From Mesorhizobium sp. NFR06 (GTDB taxonomy: Bacteria > Pseudomonadota > Alphaproteobacteria > Rhizobiales > Rhizobiaceae), in contig NZ_FOVT01000002.1 of NCBI RefSeq assembly GCF_900115245.1, forward strand, positions 475,440 through 539,439: a stretch of 64,000 nt of DNA, given 5' to 3'. Below the pieces are notes generated by a model. It saw nothing but the letters and a program-made list of their open reading frames with translations. It ran no database searches and had not been told where the DNA came from. Positions 43,940-53,233 of the stretch are shown here, in pieces. Numbering within the stretch: the first letter of the stretch is position 1; each line of letters begins with the position of its first letter. The translations under genes were made by a program, and so were the position numbers.

Positions 43940-44571
43940 CTCATCGCCAACACGCCCGCAATCCAGAACGCAGGCCTCGACTGGCAAGGACTGGAGGCAC
44001 GTCAGTGGGCCAACGATGACCCTACCGCGGTGGTTCACTGCGAATTCGAAGGAGCCGGCGTCTACGACCTTATGATCGCGTGCCTTGCCGCGATCCCCGT
44101 TGCCACCGCGGGGTGGTTTGCGCCATTCCCTTCTTCGGCTGGATCGCCTGCGCGATCCTGACGGTAATCGCAGCGGCAATTGTCATAGTCGGAGGCATCG
44201 TTGGCCTTCTCGACACAGCAAATCCCGCCGATCTCGACGAAAATCTCGGCGATCTTCATGTCAATGACCCGACGAGGCGAGGTGCCGACATCCTGTTCGT
44301 CAAGGGGACGTGGGTCTATGATTCCGCTCACGAAGGCTGGAATGAAATCCACCCGATCAAGCACTGTCAGAAGATCGGCACCTGGAACGGCAGCTGGAAT
44401 GAATCTCCGATTCCAGAAGGCAGCCCCACCCGCTGGTGCGAAGCCGTGAATTCGGCTGGCTCGCCGCTGACCGTCGCTGCCCAGCAGGATCCGGAAAACC
44501 AGTGGACCATACACCCTGTGATAGACGGCTGCCGACCTGTGTCCGAAGCCGAGCCAAGCCCGATTCACTGA
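43907..44571 (+). pseudogene. Broken gene, 5' end missing and frameshifted
   Basis: Translation of 43907-44110 in one frame gives a plausible protein (QNAGLDWQGLEARQWANDDP, then HCEFEGAGVYDLMIACLAAI). It has no start codon and loses sense after about 44115. From there a second frame continues to 44571 with a hydrophobic helix (IACAILTVIAAAIVIVGGIVG) and a distinctive HEGWNEIHPI segment. The switch is best explained by loss of one base near the GGGG at about 44112-44115. The 5' end abuts a palindromic repeat. A gene made only of the second half (44080-44571) is possible but lacks a good start. The family is not recognised. Confidence 0.6.
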
Positions 44572-44741
44572 CATACTCCGCGAGCATTCACCCTTCCTGT
44601 GCCCAGCGCACCTCCCGCAAACATTCGTGAGGAAGCCTCTTGAGCTCAACCGCGCTTGAGGTTCTACAAGCCCTGCCGAACTGGATCTGGCGCCTCGTTC
44701 GCAATGCCGATGAGTTGCAGAAAAACAAGCAGGAGATCGAC

Positions 44742-46193
44742 GTGACGGCGGCAAGCGGCACCAAGGTGACCAAAAACAAGGTGGACTGGCGGGCGCTTTG
44801 GGCAAGCGGCGACCTGGCGCGCTTCTGCTTCATCAGCCTGGGTATCCTGCTGCATGCCACCAATGAGACGATGGTGGCGACGGTGATGCCGGCCATGGTC
44901 GGCGAACTGGCGGGCGTGCAGCTGGTTGGGTGGTCGCTGGCGATCTACGAACTCGGCGCCATTGTCGCGGGGGCCGCGGCCGGGCGACTGGTGAGCTATG
45001 TCGCGCTGCGCTCCAACATGATGGTCGCCACCCTGCTTTACGCGGCAGGCGCGCTGATCTGCGCGACGGCACCGTCGATGCCGCTGTTCCTCGCCGGACG
45101 CCTTGTCGAGGGACTTGGCGGCGGCGCGCTCGTGTCGCTCGCCTTCGTCTCGGTCGAGCGCCTGTTTGCGCGCAACATCTGGCCGCAGCTGTTCGGCATC
45201 ATGTCGGCGGTCTGGGGCGTCGCCGCTTTCAGCGGACCGATGCTCGGCGCGATCATGACAGAGTACCTGTCGTGGCGCTGGGCCTTCGGCGCCTTCACTT
45301 TCGGTGGTGCGGTGATGGCTCTGGCGAGCTTCATCGTGCTCGACACGCCCGAGGCGACGAAGGCTCAGGCGGGCAGCGGCACGGCGCCGCCCTTCCCCTA
45401 TCCGGCGCTCGCTTGTCTGGCCGCCAGCGTTGTGCTGATCGCCGCCGCCGGCGTCGATATTGCACTCTTGCGCTCGTCGCTGCTGCTGACCCTCGGCATG
45501 ATCGGACTGGCGCTGTTCTTCCGCATCGACGCTCTCAGACCGCGCTCGCGCCTCTTCCCGTCGCCCCTGTTCTCATGGCGCTCGCCGCTTGGCAGCGGCA
45601 TGACCATGGTTGCGGCGTTTTCGGTCGCCACTTGCACCTTTACCATTTATGGGCCACTGCTCCTGACCACGCTTCACGGCATTCCGTTGCTCACCACCGG
45701 CTACATCATCGCTGCCGAGTCGATCGCTTGGTCGATCCTGTCGATCCTCATCGCCAACGCGCCGCTGGAGCGTGAACGCGCGATCATTGTCATTGGCGCG
45801 CTGATGATCGCCTCGGGCCTTGCCGGTTTCGCCTACGCAATTCCCGCAGGCTCGATCCCGCTGATCCTGCTCTGCGCCCTGCTGCAGGGCGGCGGCTTCG
45901 GCGTCTGCTGGCCGTTCCTCACGCGCGTCATTGTCGCTTCGGCCCGCGACGGCGAGCAGACCATCGCGTCAGCCGCGGTGCCGACCATGCAGCGCATCGG
46001 CTACGCGGTCGGCGCCGCGCTTGCCGGTATCGTCGCCAACGCCAGTGGCTTCTCCGGCGGCCTTAACCGCGAGGCGGCCGCCGGCGTCGCCGGCTGGCTG
46101 TTTCTCGCCTTCGTGCCGCTCGGCATCGTCGGCTGTCTCGCTGCCTTCAGGATCTGGGGCACGGCGGGAAGGCTGCGGCAAGCCACCAGTTGA
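44742..46193 (+). CDS. MFS efflux-type transporter (GTG start, alternative TTG 44640)
   Basis: A major facilitator with about 14 hydrophobic segments, like drug efflux transporters of the DHA2 type (GILLHATNETMVATVMPAM, then GRLVEGLGGGALVSLAFV). The GTG at 44742, preceded by AGGAG six bases upstream, gives 483 residues. An in-frame TTG at 44640, with GAGGAA five bases before it, would add 34 residues (LPNWIWRLVRNADELQ). Both are possible; GTG is preferred for its better site and because the extension is not membrane-like. It lies just downstream of a broken gene and is followed by a repeat. Confidence 0.8.
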   Translation: MTAASGTKVTKNKVDWRALWASGDLARFCFISLGILLHATNETMVATVMPAMVGELAGVQLVGWSLAIYELGAIVAGAAAGRLVSYVALRSNMMVATLLYAAGALICATAPSMPLFLAGRLVEGLGGGALVSLAFVSVERLFARNIWPQLFGIMSAVWGVAAFSGPMLGAIMTEYLSWRWAFGAFTFGGAVMALASFIVLDTPEATKAQAGSGTAPPFPYPALACLAASVVLIAAAGVDIALLRSSLLLTLGMIGLALFFRIDALRPRSRLFPSPLFSWRSPLGSGMTMVAAFSVATCTFTIYGPLLLTTLHGIPLLTTGYIIAAESIAWSILSILIANAPLERERAIIVIGALMIASGLAGFAYAIPAGSIPLILLCALLQGGGFGVCWPFLTRVIVASARDGEQTIASAAVPTMQRIGYAVGAALAGIVANASGFSGGLNREAAAGVAGWLFLAFVPLGIVGCLAAFRIWGTAGRLRQATS

Positions 46194-46205
46194 TCACAGG
46201 CCAAC

Positions 46206-46285
46206 CTGTGACACCGCTTTCCGTCAGGAATCGTGTCAAAACAAAGAGATAGAGTGTTTCCGAGAAACGGGCAAACGCTCTATAT
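46206..46285. repeat. Dispersed palindromic repeat, subtype A (copy 5)
   Basis: It contains CTGTGACACCGCTTTCCGTC and the CAAAACAAAGAGATAGAG core, then a stem in which AGAGTGTTT pairs with AAACGCTCT. It follows the MFS gene and probably ends its transcript. Confidence 0.65.
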
Positions 46286-46338
46286 TGTCGCTCGCCTGTG
46301 GAATGCTATGAGGACGATTCCGCAGTGAGGATGGGCCG

Positions 46339-46704
46339 ATGTCCGCCGTACGCTACTTTGTCCGTGACGTCCAGGAAGCGATCGCTTTTTACACGGATGT
46401 CCTGGAATTCGAGCTGATAGCGCAATATGGGCCTGCGATGGCCATCGTCAGGCGCGGTTCGTTGACGCTTTGGCTTGCCGGCCCCCGTTCGTCGGCCGCG
46501 CAGCCGACCGCCGAGGGGGAGACCCCTTCGGCCGGAGGCTGGAACAGAATAGTCTTGATCACCGACGATTTGACATCGCGCCAGGCGGGCATCGAAGCAG
46601 CGGGTTGCACGATACGGGTGCCGCTGAGGACCGGCCCCGGCGGATCGCAACTCGTCATCCTTGATCCTTCGGGAAACTCAATCGAACTCTTCGAGGAAGG
46701 CTGA
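46339..46704 (+). CDS. VOC family protein (glyoxalase/bleomycin resistance-like)
   Basis: A 121-residue single-domain vicinal-oxygen-chelate protein. It starts MSAVRYFVRDVQEAIAFYTD and ends ILDPSGNSIELFEE, the typical beginning and end of the fold. Its metal ligands are incomplete compared with true glyoxalase I, so binding or resistance roles are equally likely. It is convergent with coaBC, ending 11 bases before that gene's stop. Confidence 0.8.
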   Translation: MSAVRYFVRDVQEAIAFYTDVLEFELIAQYGPAMAIVRRGSLTLWLAGPRSSAAQPTAEGETPSAGGWNRIVLITDDLTSRQAGIEAAGCTIRVPLRTGPGGSQLVILDPSGNSIELFEEG

Positions 46705-46715
46705 GCCGCGGACGA

Positions 46716-48188
46716 TCAGACGACGATCGTCTTCAGCCGCTCTGCAATAAGTGTCGCGAGCCGCGCCGCCACCTCGTCCTTGCCCATTTCGGGCCATTCC
46801 TCGACGCCCGCCTTCGACACGATCCGCACCTTGTTGCGGTCGCCGCCCATGACGCCTGAGGTTCCGATGCCGCTTTCCTGTGAAACGTCATTGGCGACGA
46901 TGAAGTCCGCGCCCTTCTTCTTGAGCTTCGCCTCGGCATTGGCGATGAGGTCCTGTGTCTCGGCGGCGAAGCCAACGACGAGTCCCGGCCTGCGCGCGTG
47001 ATGGCCGATGCCGGCAAGGATGTCGGGATTCTCCACCATCTGCAGCGAAGGCGGTCCCTTGCCCGGCACCTTCTTGATCTTCTCGCCGGCTGCGTTCGCT
47101 GTGCGCCAGTCGGCAACGGCGGCGACGAACACCGCTGCGTCCGCCGGCAGCATGCTCTCGACCGCATTCTTCATTTCGGCCGCGGTCTCGACATGAGTGG
47201 TCAAAACACCGGCCGGATCGGCGATGGTGACCGGGCCGGAGACGAGCCGCACATCGGCGCCGAGCCTTGCCAGCGCCGCAGCGATGGCATGGCCCTGTTT
47301 GCCGGACGACCGGTTGGCGATGTAGCGCACCGGGTCGATCGGCTCATGCGTCGGCCCCGAGGTGACGATTATCCTGCGCCCGGCAAGCGGCTTCGGCCTC
47401 CCGTCGAGCAGCGCCTCGATCGCCGCGACGATTTCCAACGGCTCGGCCATGCGGCCCTCGCCCGCCTCGTTGCTTTCCGCCATCTCGCCCCTGGCGGGAC
47501 CGACAAAGGCGATGCCGTCCTTCTGCAGCGTCGCGCGATTGCGGCGCGTTGCCGGATGCCCCCACATTTTCGGGTTCATCGCCGGCGCCAGCAGCACCGG
47601 CTTGTCGGTGGCCAGAAGCACGGTCGAGGCAAGGTCGTTGGCATGACCGTTGGCGAGCTTCGCCATCAAGTCGGCGGTGGCCGGCGCCACGACTAGCAAA
47701 TCGGCCTCGCGCGACAGCCTTATATGGCCGACGTCATGCTCGTCATGGCGATCGAACAGGTCGGTGAAAACACGGTCGGCCGAAAGCGCGCCGACCGACA
47801 GCGTGGTGACGAATTCCTGCGCGGCAGCCGTCATCACCACCCGGACCGAAGCGCCGCGCTCGCGCAGCCGCCGGATCAGGTCGAGCGTCTTGTAGGCGGC
47901 GATGCCGCCGCCAATGATGAGCAAGATGCGTTTGCCGGAAAGAGAGCCTCGCACGACGGGTCTGCCCGCAGCGGCGACAACCGGCGCCGCCTGCTCCTTC
48001 GAACCTGCCAGCGCACGCAGCGCCTCCTCGATCTGGTCAATGCGGTCGGCTCGCCCCGCCCGGCCTTCGACCGCGGCGCGGATCATCGCCCGCGCCTGCT
48101 CCTCCATCGAGCAGCCATTTTCGGCCGCAAGTTGCCGGAGCAGGTCCTTGACCTCATCATCGAGATTCCGGATCGTGATGCTGGCCAT
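46716..48188 (-). CDS. coaBC: CoaBC bifunctional protein with N-terminal ribbon-helix-helix domain
   Basis: Bifunctional phosphopantothenoylcysteine decarboxylase/synthase for coenzyme A synthesis, 490 residues. The CoaC domain (about 84-265) has GGGIAAYK, H155 in HDVGHIRLS and PAMNPKMW. The CoaB domain (266-490) has SGPTHEPIDPVRYI, SSGKQG and VADWR. Residues 1-42 form a FitA-like ribbon-helix-helix: MASITIRNLDDEVKDLLRQL and ENGCSMEEQARAMI. Residues 43-80 are a linker, and no stop or frame break lies between. The active-site flap reads MAESNEAGEGRM, without the Cys known in the E. coli enzyme, a change I believe also occurs in other alphaproteobacteria. It follows ubiB. Confidence 0.9.
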   Translation of the reverse strand: MASITIRNLDDEVKDLLRQLAAENGCSMEEQARAMIRAAVEGRAGRADRIDQIEEALRALAGSKEQAAPVVAAAGRPVVRGSLSGKRILLIIGGGIAAYKTLDLIRRLRERGASVRVVMTAAAQEFVTTLSVGALSADRVFTDLFDRHDEHDVGHIRLSREADLLVVAPATADLMAKLANGHANDLASTVLLATDKPVLLAPAMNPKMWGHPATRRNRATLQKDGIAFVGPARGEMAESNEAGEGRMAEPLEIVAAIEALLDGRPKPLAGRRIIVTSGPTHEPIDPVRYIANRSSGKQGHAIAAALARLGADVRLVSGPVTIADPAGVLTTHVETAAEMKNAVESMLPADAAVFVAAVADWRTANAAGEKIKKVPGKGPPSLQMVENPDILAGIGHHARRPGLVVGFAAETQDLIANAEAKLKKKGADFIVANDVSQESGIGTSGVMGGDRNKVRIVSKAGVEEWPEMGKDEVAARLATLIAERLKTIVV

Positions 48189-48261
48189 GTGATTGCACCC
48201 GCTTTCAGATAGCGCATGCAATGATAGCAATGCAATCAAATGCCCGCAAGCAGGATGCCAA

Positions 48262-49836
48262 TCAGAGCAATTTCCACGCAATGTAGATCAACGTCAGCGC
48301 GATTACCCACAGCGCCACCCGGCCGGAGCGGGTATGCCGCGCTTCGGCCTTGCCGATGGCGCGGGCAGTCGCTTCGTCGAAACGCAGGCCGTTCTCGGCC
48401 ATCAGGTCGATCTCGCGCGAGAGCCGTTCGGTGCGGGCGGCAATGTCCGGCGCCTGGCGCGCCAGCGCCAGCAGCGCCTTGGTGCCGTCGCGCGCATCGG
48501 TAAGCAGTCCGCGCGGACCGAGATTGCCGGCGATCCAGTCGCCGACCACCGGCTCGGACGTCTTCCACATGTTGAAGGCCGGATCGAGCGTGCGGGCGAC
48601 GCCCTCGACCACGACCATGGTCTTCTGCAGCAGGATAAGCTCAGGCCGCGTCGCCATATCGAACAGTTCGGTGACCTCGAACAGCAAGGTCAGGAGCTTG
48701 GCCATCGAAATGGTGTCGGCCGACTGACCGTGGATCGGCTCGCCGATGGCGCGAATCGCCTGCGCGAAGGCCGAGACGTTGTGCTGGCGCGGCACATAGC
48801 CGGCCTCGAAATGCACCTCGGCGACGCGCTGGTAGTCGCGCACGATGAAGCCGTAGAGGATCTCGGCGAGGAAACGTCGCTCCTTCTTGCCGAGCCGCCC
48901 GGCAATGCCGAGATCGACGGCGACGATGGTGCCGTTGGCCTCGACGAACAGGTTCCCCGGATGCATGTCGGCGTGGAAGAAGCCGTCGCGTAGCGTGTGC
49001 CGCAGGAACGACTGGATGAGATTGGCGGCGATCGCCTTGAGGTCATGACCGGCAGCGGCAAGGCCGGCAATGTCGTTCATCTTGACGCCGTCGATCCATT
49101 CCATGGTGAGCACGTCGCGGCCGGTGCGCTCCCAGTCGACCACCGGCACGCGGAAGCCCGGATCGCCCTTGGTGTTCTCGCCGAGCTCCGAAAGCGCCGC
49201 CGCCTCGAGCCTGAGATCCATCTCGACCTTGGTGGTCTGCGCCAGCGTCTGGGTCACCTCGACCGGGCGCAGGCGGCGCGACGAGGGGATGTATCTCTCC
49301 TGCAGGTGGGCGGCGAGGAAATAGCTTTCGAGATCATGGAAAAAGCGCCGGCGCACGCCGGGCCGGATCACCTTGACCGCAACACGCGACGTCGCCCCCT
49401 CGCGAGCCACGTCGGCGCCGTGCACCTGCGCGATCGAAGCGGCGGCGACGGGATCGCCAAAGCTGGCATAGAGGTCGTCGATCTTGCGCCCGAGCGAGGC
49501 TTCGATCGCGTGAATCGCCTCCGCCTTCGGGAAGGTGTGCATCTTGTCCTGCAGGAGCGCGAGGTCCAGCGCCATGTCGTTGCCGACGACATCGGGCCGC
49601 GTCGCCAGGAACTGGCCGAGCTTGACATAGGAGGGTCCGAGCCGCACCACCGCTCGCGCCAGCCTGTCGCCGCGCTGATAGCTCAGCGCCCGGCGGCGGG
49701 TAAAAAGCCGCGCCACGCGCCAGCCGAATTTCGGCATGCCGGAAAGTTCTTCGCCCGGCAGTGCCGCGACGACGCCCTCACGCACCAGCACCCAACCGGC
49801 CCGGGCGAGCCTGAAGGCCGCGGCGACGCTGCTCAT
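48262..49836 (-). CDS. ubiB: UbiB family kinase-like protein for ubiquinone biosynthesis
   Basis: A 524-residue member of the ABC1/ADCK atypical kinase family. The KxGQ motif (VKLGQFLATRPDVV) is near residues 71-84, VAVKVIRPG is the ATP-binding lysine region, and HADMHPGNLF and VAVDLGIAGRL are the catalytic and metal segments. Two C-terminal hydrophobic segments anchor it to the inner membrane. It supports ubiquinone synthesis, with UbiE encoded upstream. The adjacent ubiE-ubiB-coaBC order is typical of Rhizobiales. Confidence 0.95.
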   Translation of the reverse strand: MSSVAAAFRLARAGWVLVREGVVAALPGEELSGMPKFGWRVARLFTRRRALSYQRGDRLARAVVRLGPSYVKLGQFLATRPDVVGNDMALDLALLQDKMHTFPKAEAIHAIEASLGRKIDDLYASFGDPVAAASIAQVHGADVAREGATSRVAVKVIRPGVRRRFFHDLESYFLAAHLQERYIPSSRRLRPVEVTQTLAQTTKVEMDLRLEAAALSELGENTKGDPGFRVPVVDWERTGRDVLTMEWIDGVKMNDIAGLAAAGHDLKAIAANLIQSFLRHTLRDGFFHADMHPGNLFVEANGTIVAVDLGIAGRLGKKERRFLAEILYGFIVRDYQRVAEVHFEAGYVPRQHNVSAFAQAIRAIGEPIHGQSADTISMAKLLTLLFEVTELFDMATRPELILLQKTMVVVEGVARTLDPAFNMWKTSEPVVGDWIAGNLGPRGLLTDARDGTKALLALARQAPDIAARTERLSREIDLMAENGLRFDEATARAIGKAEARHTRSGRVALWVIALTLIYIAWKLL

Positions 49837-49894
49837 CGCCCTGCCTGTTTCAGAGGGGCTTGATTCAAAGCGGCCTGCTTCAACGGGTCCCGCC

Positions 49895-50671
49895 TCAAAG
49901 CTTCCAGCCGGAATGAAGGGCGGCGATGCCGCCCGAATAGTTGCGGAAAGTGACGCGATCGAAGCCGGCGCGGGTAATCATCGCCGCGAAATTCTGCTGG
50001 TTCGGGAACTTGCGGATCGATTCGACGAGATAGGAATAGGGCTCGCCATCGCCGGTGACCGCCTTGCCGATCCTGGGGATCGCGTTGAACGACCAGGTCT
50101 CATAGACTTTGTCGAGCAGCGGCATATCGACCTCGGAGAATTCGAGGCAGAGCAATCGGCCGCCGCGCTTCAGCACGCGATAGGCTTCGGCAAGGGCGAC
50201 CTCGACGCGCGGCACATTGCGGATGCCGAAGGCGATCGTATAGACATCGAAGGTACCGTCCTCGAAAGGCAGCGCCTCGGCATTGGCCTCGACGAAGTCG
50301 GTGTTGGCCGCAAGGCCCAGTTTCTCGGCGCGGTCGCGACCGACACTCAGCATCGAGCCATTGATGTCGAGCACCGTGGCATGGGCCTGGCGCTGACTGG
50401 CCTCGACGATGCGGAAGGCGATGTCGCCGGTGCCGCCGGCAACATCGAGCACCTTCCAGCCCGGACGCTTCGGCGGGTTCAGCCAGGCGACCATCGCGTC
50501 CTTCCACAGCCGGTGCAGCCCGGCCGACATGAGATCGTTCATGAGGTCGTATCGCTTGGCCACCTTATGGAAGACGTCGTTGACGAGGGGCTGCTTCTCG
50601 CCCGCCCCGACCTTCTTGAAACCATAGGAGGTTTCCATGCCGCCCGCGGCCGTGGTTCTCTCAACTGACAT
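49895..50671 (-). CDS. ubiE: Demethylubiquinone/menaquinone C-methyltransferase
   Basis: A 258-residue AdoMet-dependent C-methyltransferase of ubiquinone biosynthesis. The AdoMet-binding motif [13 protein letters not shown] is near residues 75-87, and [25 protein letters not shown] matches the UbiE signature. The start [11 protein letters not shown] is the first ATG. It is the first gene of ubiE-ubiB-coaBC and is divergent from the adenosine deaminase gene. No other quinone genes are nearby. Confidence 0.95.
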   Translation of the reverse strand: MSVERTTAAGGMETSYGFKKVGAGEKQPLVNDVFHKVAKRYDLMNDLMSAGLHRLWKDAMVAWLNPPKRPGWKVLDVAGGTGDIAFRIVEASQRQAHATVLDINGSMLSVGRDRAEKLGLAANTDFVEANAEALPFEDGTFDVYTIAFGIRNVPRVEVALAEAYRVLKRGGRLLCLEFSEVDMPLLDKVYETWSFNAIPRIGKAVTGDGEPYSYLVESIRKFPNQQNFAAMITRAGFDRVTFRNYSGGIAALHSGWKL

Positions 50672-50839
50672 TATTTTGATCCGTCATAAAACCGGCGGGA
50701 CCATAGCCGATCGATTGTGCCGACGCTATTGTCCAAGGCGCGGTTTTCGGCCGCGCTTTCAAAACCCGGTCGGGAAACGTCACGCATGATTTTCTGGCCA
50801 GAATCTGTGCGAGAACAGCATACCGGACGGGATGACCGC

Positions 50840-51814
50840 ATGATCTTGAAAGCCGAACTGCACTGCCACATTGAAGGGGCGGCGGCGCCCGAGCTCGTCG
50901 TCAGCCAGGCACGCAAATACGGCAAGGACGCCTCGCCCTACATCCAGGATGGCTCTTTCGTCTGGCACGATTTCACCTCTTTCCTCGCGGCTTACGACTT
51001 TGCCTCGGACCTCTTCCGCACGGAAGAGGATTACGCGCGCCTTGCCGACCACTATCTGACCAGCCTCGCCCGCGACGGCGCCATCTATTCAGAGGTGTTC
51101 ACCTCGCCGGACCATGCGATAAAGGCCGGCCTCTCGCCAAAGGCCTATACGGATGCCCTGGGTGAAGGTATGGCCCGTGCCAAGGCCAAGACCGGCATCG
51201 AAGGCCGCATGATCGTCACCGGCGTGCGCCATGTCGGGGTCGAGGCGATCGAACAGGCGGCGCGCTTCGCCGCCCGTTGCGGCCATCCGCTGGTGACCGG
51301 TTTCGGCGTCGCCGGCGACGAGCGCGTCGGCGATTTCGAGGATTATGTGCGCGCCTTCGAGATCGCGCGCGAGGCTGGCCTCGGCATCACCATTCACGCC
51401 GGCGAGTTGATGGGCTGGGAAAGCGTCAAGGCGGCCCTCGACCACATCCGCCCCTCTCGCATCGGCCATGGCGTGCGCGCCATCGAGAACCCGGACCTCG
51501 TCCGCCGTATCGCCACTGAAGGCGTGGTGTTGGAATGCTGTCCGGGCTCCAACATCGCGCTGAAAGTGTTCGACAGCTTCGCCGACCATCCCTTCCCGGC
51601 GCTACGCGCCGCCGGCTGCAAGGTGACGCTCAACTCCGACGACCCGCCCTATTTCTGGACCTCGCTGAAGCGCGAATACGATATCGCCGCCGAGCATTTC
51701 GCCATGAACGACAAGGCGCTGGCCGCTGTCACCCGGACGGCGATCGAGGCAGCCTTCGTCGACAGGAAGACCAGGGCCGCGCTGCTGGCGCGGGTGAACG
51801 GCGGCGGCCGGTGA
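50840..51814 (+). CDS. add: Adenosine deaminase
   Basis: A 324-residue zinc enzyme of the adenosine/adenine deaminase family. Zinc and catalytic residues are seen in [11 protein letters not shown] (HxH), TIHAGELMG (the Glu general acid), [10 protein letters not shown] and LNSDDPPYF. It converts adenosine to inosine. The ATG at 50840 starts right before the HxH strand. An in-frame upstream Met exists, but its residues do not fit the family. It begins the salvage island and is followed by upp. Confidence 0.9.
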   Translation: MILKAELHCHIEGAAAPELVVSQARKYGKDASPYIQDGSFVWHDFTSFLAAYDFASDLFRTEEDYARLADHYLTSLARDGAIYSEVFTSPDHAIKAGLSPKAYTDALGEGMARAKAKTGIEGRMIVTGVRHVGVEAIEQAARFAARCGHPLVTGFGVAGDERVGDFEDYVRAFEIAREAGLGITIHAGELMGWESVKAALDHIRPSRIGHGVRAIENPDLVRRIATEGVVLECCPGSNIALKVFDSFADHPFPALRAAGCKVTLNSDDPPYFWTSLKREYDIAAEHFAMNDKALAAVTRTAIEAAFVDRKTRAALLARVNGGGR

Positions 51815-51880
51815 ATGGTGCGCCGGCTCGTCGGCCTGTCAACCACAACCATCGATCCATCAGGACTCGCAAACCCGCTC

Positions 51881-51911
51881 ACTATTCACTATTCACTATT
51901 CACCGTTCACT
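51881..51911. repeat. ACTATTC heptamer array in the upp leader
   Basis: Three exact ACTATTC heptamers at 51881-51901 are followed by ACCGTTC and a partial ACT. The array ends within a few bases of the upp ribosome-binding site (TGGAGCAG). It is the same heptamer family as at 10149-10178. Confidence 0.75.
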
Positions 51912-51921
51912 GGAGCAGACC

Positions 51922-52551
51922 ATGCAGGGCGTCACCGTCGTCGACCACCCCCTTGTCCAGCACAAGCTGACCATCATGCGCAAGAAGGAGACCTCGACGG
52001 CCGGCTTCCGGCGGCTGCTGCGCGAGATCTCGCTGCTGCTCGGCTATGAGGTGACCCGCAACCTCGAACTGACCACGACCATGATCGAGACACCGATCGA
52101 GGAGATGGAGGCGCCGACGCTGGAGGGCAAGAAGCTGGTTTTCGCCTCGGTGCTGCGCGCCGGCAACGGCCTGCTCGAAGGTTTGCTCGACCTGGTGCCG
52201 GCCGCGCGCGTCGCCCATATCGGCCTCTACCGCGATCATGAGACGCTGGAAGCCGTCGAGTATTTCTTCAAGGCGCCGAGCGATCTTGCGGACCGCCTGG
52301 TGATCGTCGTCGATCCGATGCTGGCGACGGCCAATTCGGCGATCGCCGCGATCGACAAGCTGAAAGGACGCGGCGCCACCAACATCCGCTTCCTCTGCCT
52401 GCTCGCAGCTCCCGAAGGCATCGAACGCTTCACCAGGGCGCATCCGGATGTGCCGATCTTCACCGCCTCGATCGACCGCCAGTTGAACGACAAGGGCTAT
52501 ATCATGCCCGGGCTGGGTGACGCCGGCGACCGCATGTACGGGACAAAGTGA
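51922..52551 (+). CDS. upp: Uracil phosphoribosyltransferase
   Basis: A 209-residue enzyme that makes UMP from uracil and PRPP. Recognised segments are [20 protein letters not shown], the PRPP-binding [12 protein letters not shown] and the uracil-binding C terminus [17 protein letters not shown]. The PRPP loop has Ala-Asn where Gly-Gly is common (DPMLATGGS). The ATG at 51922 follows GGAGCAG, beside a heptamer repeat array. It pairs with the uracil-releasing enzymes on the opposite strand. Confidence 0.95.
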   Translation: MQGVTVVDHPLVQHKLTIMRKKETSTAGFRRLLREISLLLGYEVTRNLELTTTMIETPIEEMEAPTLEGKKLVFASVLRAGNGLLEGLLDLVPAARVAHIGLYRDHETLEAVEYFFKAPSDLADRLVIVVDPMLATANSAIAAIDKLKGRGATNIRFLCLLAAPEGIERFTRAHPDVPIFTASIDRQLNDKGYIMPGLGDAGDRMYGTK

Positions 52552-52656
52552 GCGCCTTTCTTTACCATCTGTTTACGCAAGCTTGCGGTTCCGGAAAGCG
52601 TTAAAGCCGAAAACACCATGTCGGCTTAAGCATGCAGCCTTCGCGAAGAGGCATCC

Positions 52657-53223
52657 ATGCTGCGCAAGCTTCTCATCCTTGGCGTCTTTGCCGGAACCTC
52701 GGCCTCGATTCCGATCGTCTATCAGGCGAATCCGCATTTGCTGGACGGACTGCTGAGATCGACCGTCGCCGCGCGGCCGGCAGCGCCGCAGCCCGAGCCG
52801 CAAGTCAATCTCGCTTCAGTCCCGGACAAGCCGGCGACCCCTATGCCGCTCGGCCGACAGGTGCTGGTCAATGCCGACGGGCGCGGCCATTTCACATCGC
52901 AGTTCAAGCTCAACGGCCGCCAGATCGACGGCATGATCGACACCGGCGCGACGCTGGTCGCCATCAACACCTCGACCGCGCGCAGGATCGGCATCTCGCT
53001 CAACCCGTCCGACTTCAATCGCCAGGTGAACACCGCCAACGGCGCGATCAAGGCCGCCGTGGTGACGGTCGACCACCTGCAGATCGGCAAGATCTCCGTC
53101 GACAACGTCCAGGCGATGGTGCTCGACGACCGGGCGCTGCAGACCAACCTGATCGGCATGAGCTTCCTGCAGCGGTTGCAGAAATACCAGGTCCAGGACG
53201 GCGCGCTGCTGCTCGTTCAGTAA
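52657..53223 (+). CDS. Retropepsin-like aspartic protease, membrane-anchored
   Basis: A 188-residue protein. An N-terminal hydrophobic segment (about residues 4-22) is a signal or anchor, followed by a Pro/Ala linker to about residue 65. The retroviral-like aspartic protease fold is marked by D95-T-G in MIDTGATLVAI. The end of the domain is IGMSFLQRLQKYQV. It is the TIGR02281-type of periplasmic aspartic protease. It is inserted between the two halves of the nucleoside island and is unrelated by function. Confidence 0.85.
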   Translation: MLRKLLILGVFAGTSASIPIVYQANPHLLDGLLRSTVAARPAAPQPEPQVNLASVPDKPATPMPLGRQVLVNADGRGHFTSQFKLNGRQIDGMIDTGATLVAINTSTARRIGISLNPSDFNRQVNTANGAIKAAVVTVDHLQIGKISVDNVQAMVLDDRALQTNLIGMSFLQRLQKYQVQDGALLLVQ

Positions 53224-53233
53224 CGTCCGCGTA

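Noticed and set aside
46716..48188. Loss of CoaC activity because the active-site flap cysteine is absent
   Set aside because: The remaining motifs are intact, and I believe the same substitution occurs in alphaproteobacterial CoaBC proteins, so inactivity is not supported.
47902..48212. A separate antitoxin gene upstream of coaBC rather than a fusion
   Set aside because: There is no stop codon, frame change or second start with a good ribosome-binding site between the ribbon-helix-helix part and the CoaC part.
52309..52350. Defective uracil phosphoribosyltransferase because the PRPP loop lacks the Gly-Gly pair
   Set aside because: The rest of the loop and the uracil-binding end are conserved; the substitution alone does not imply loss of function.
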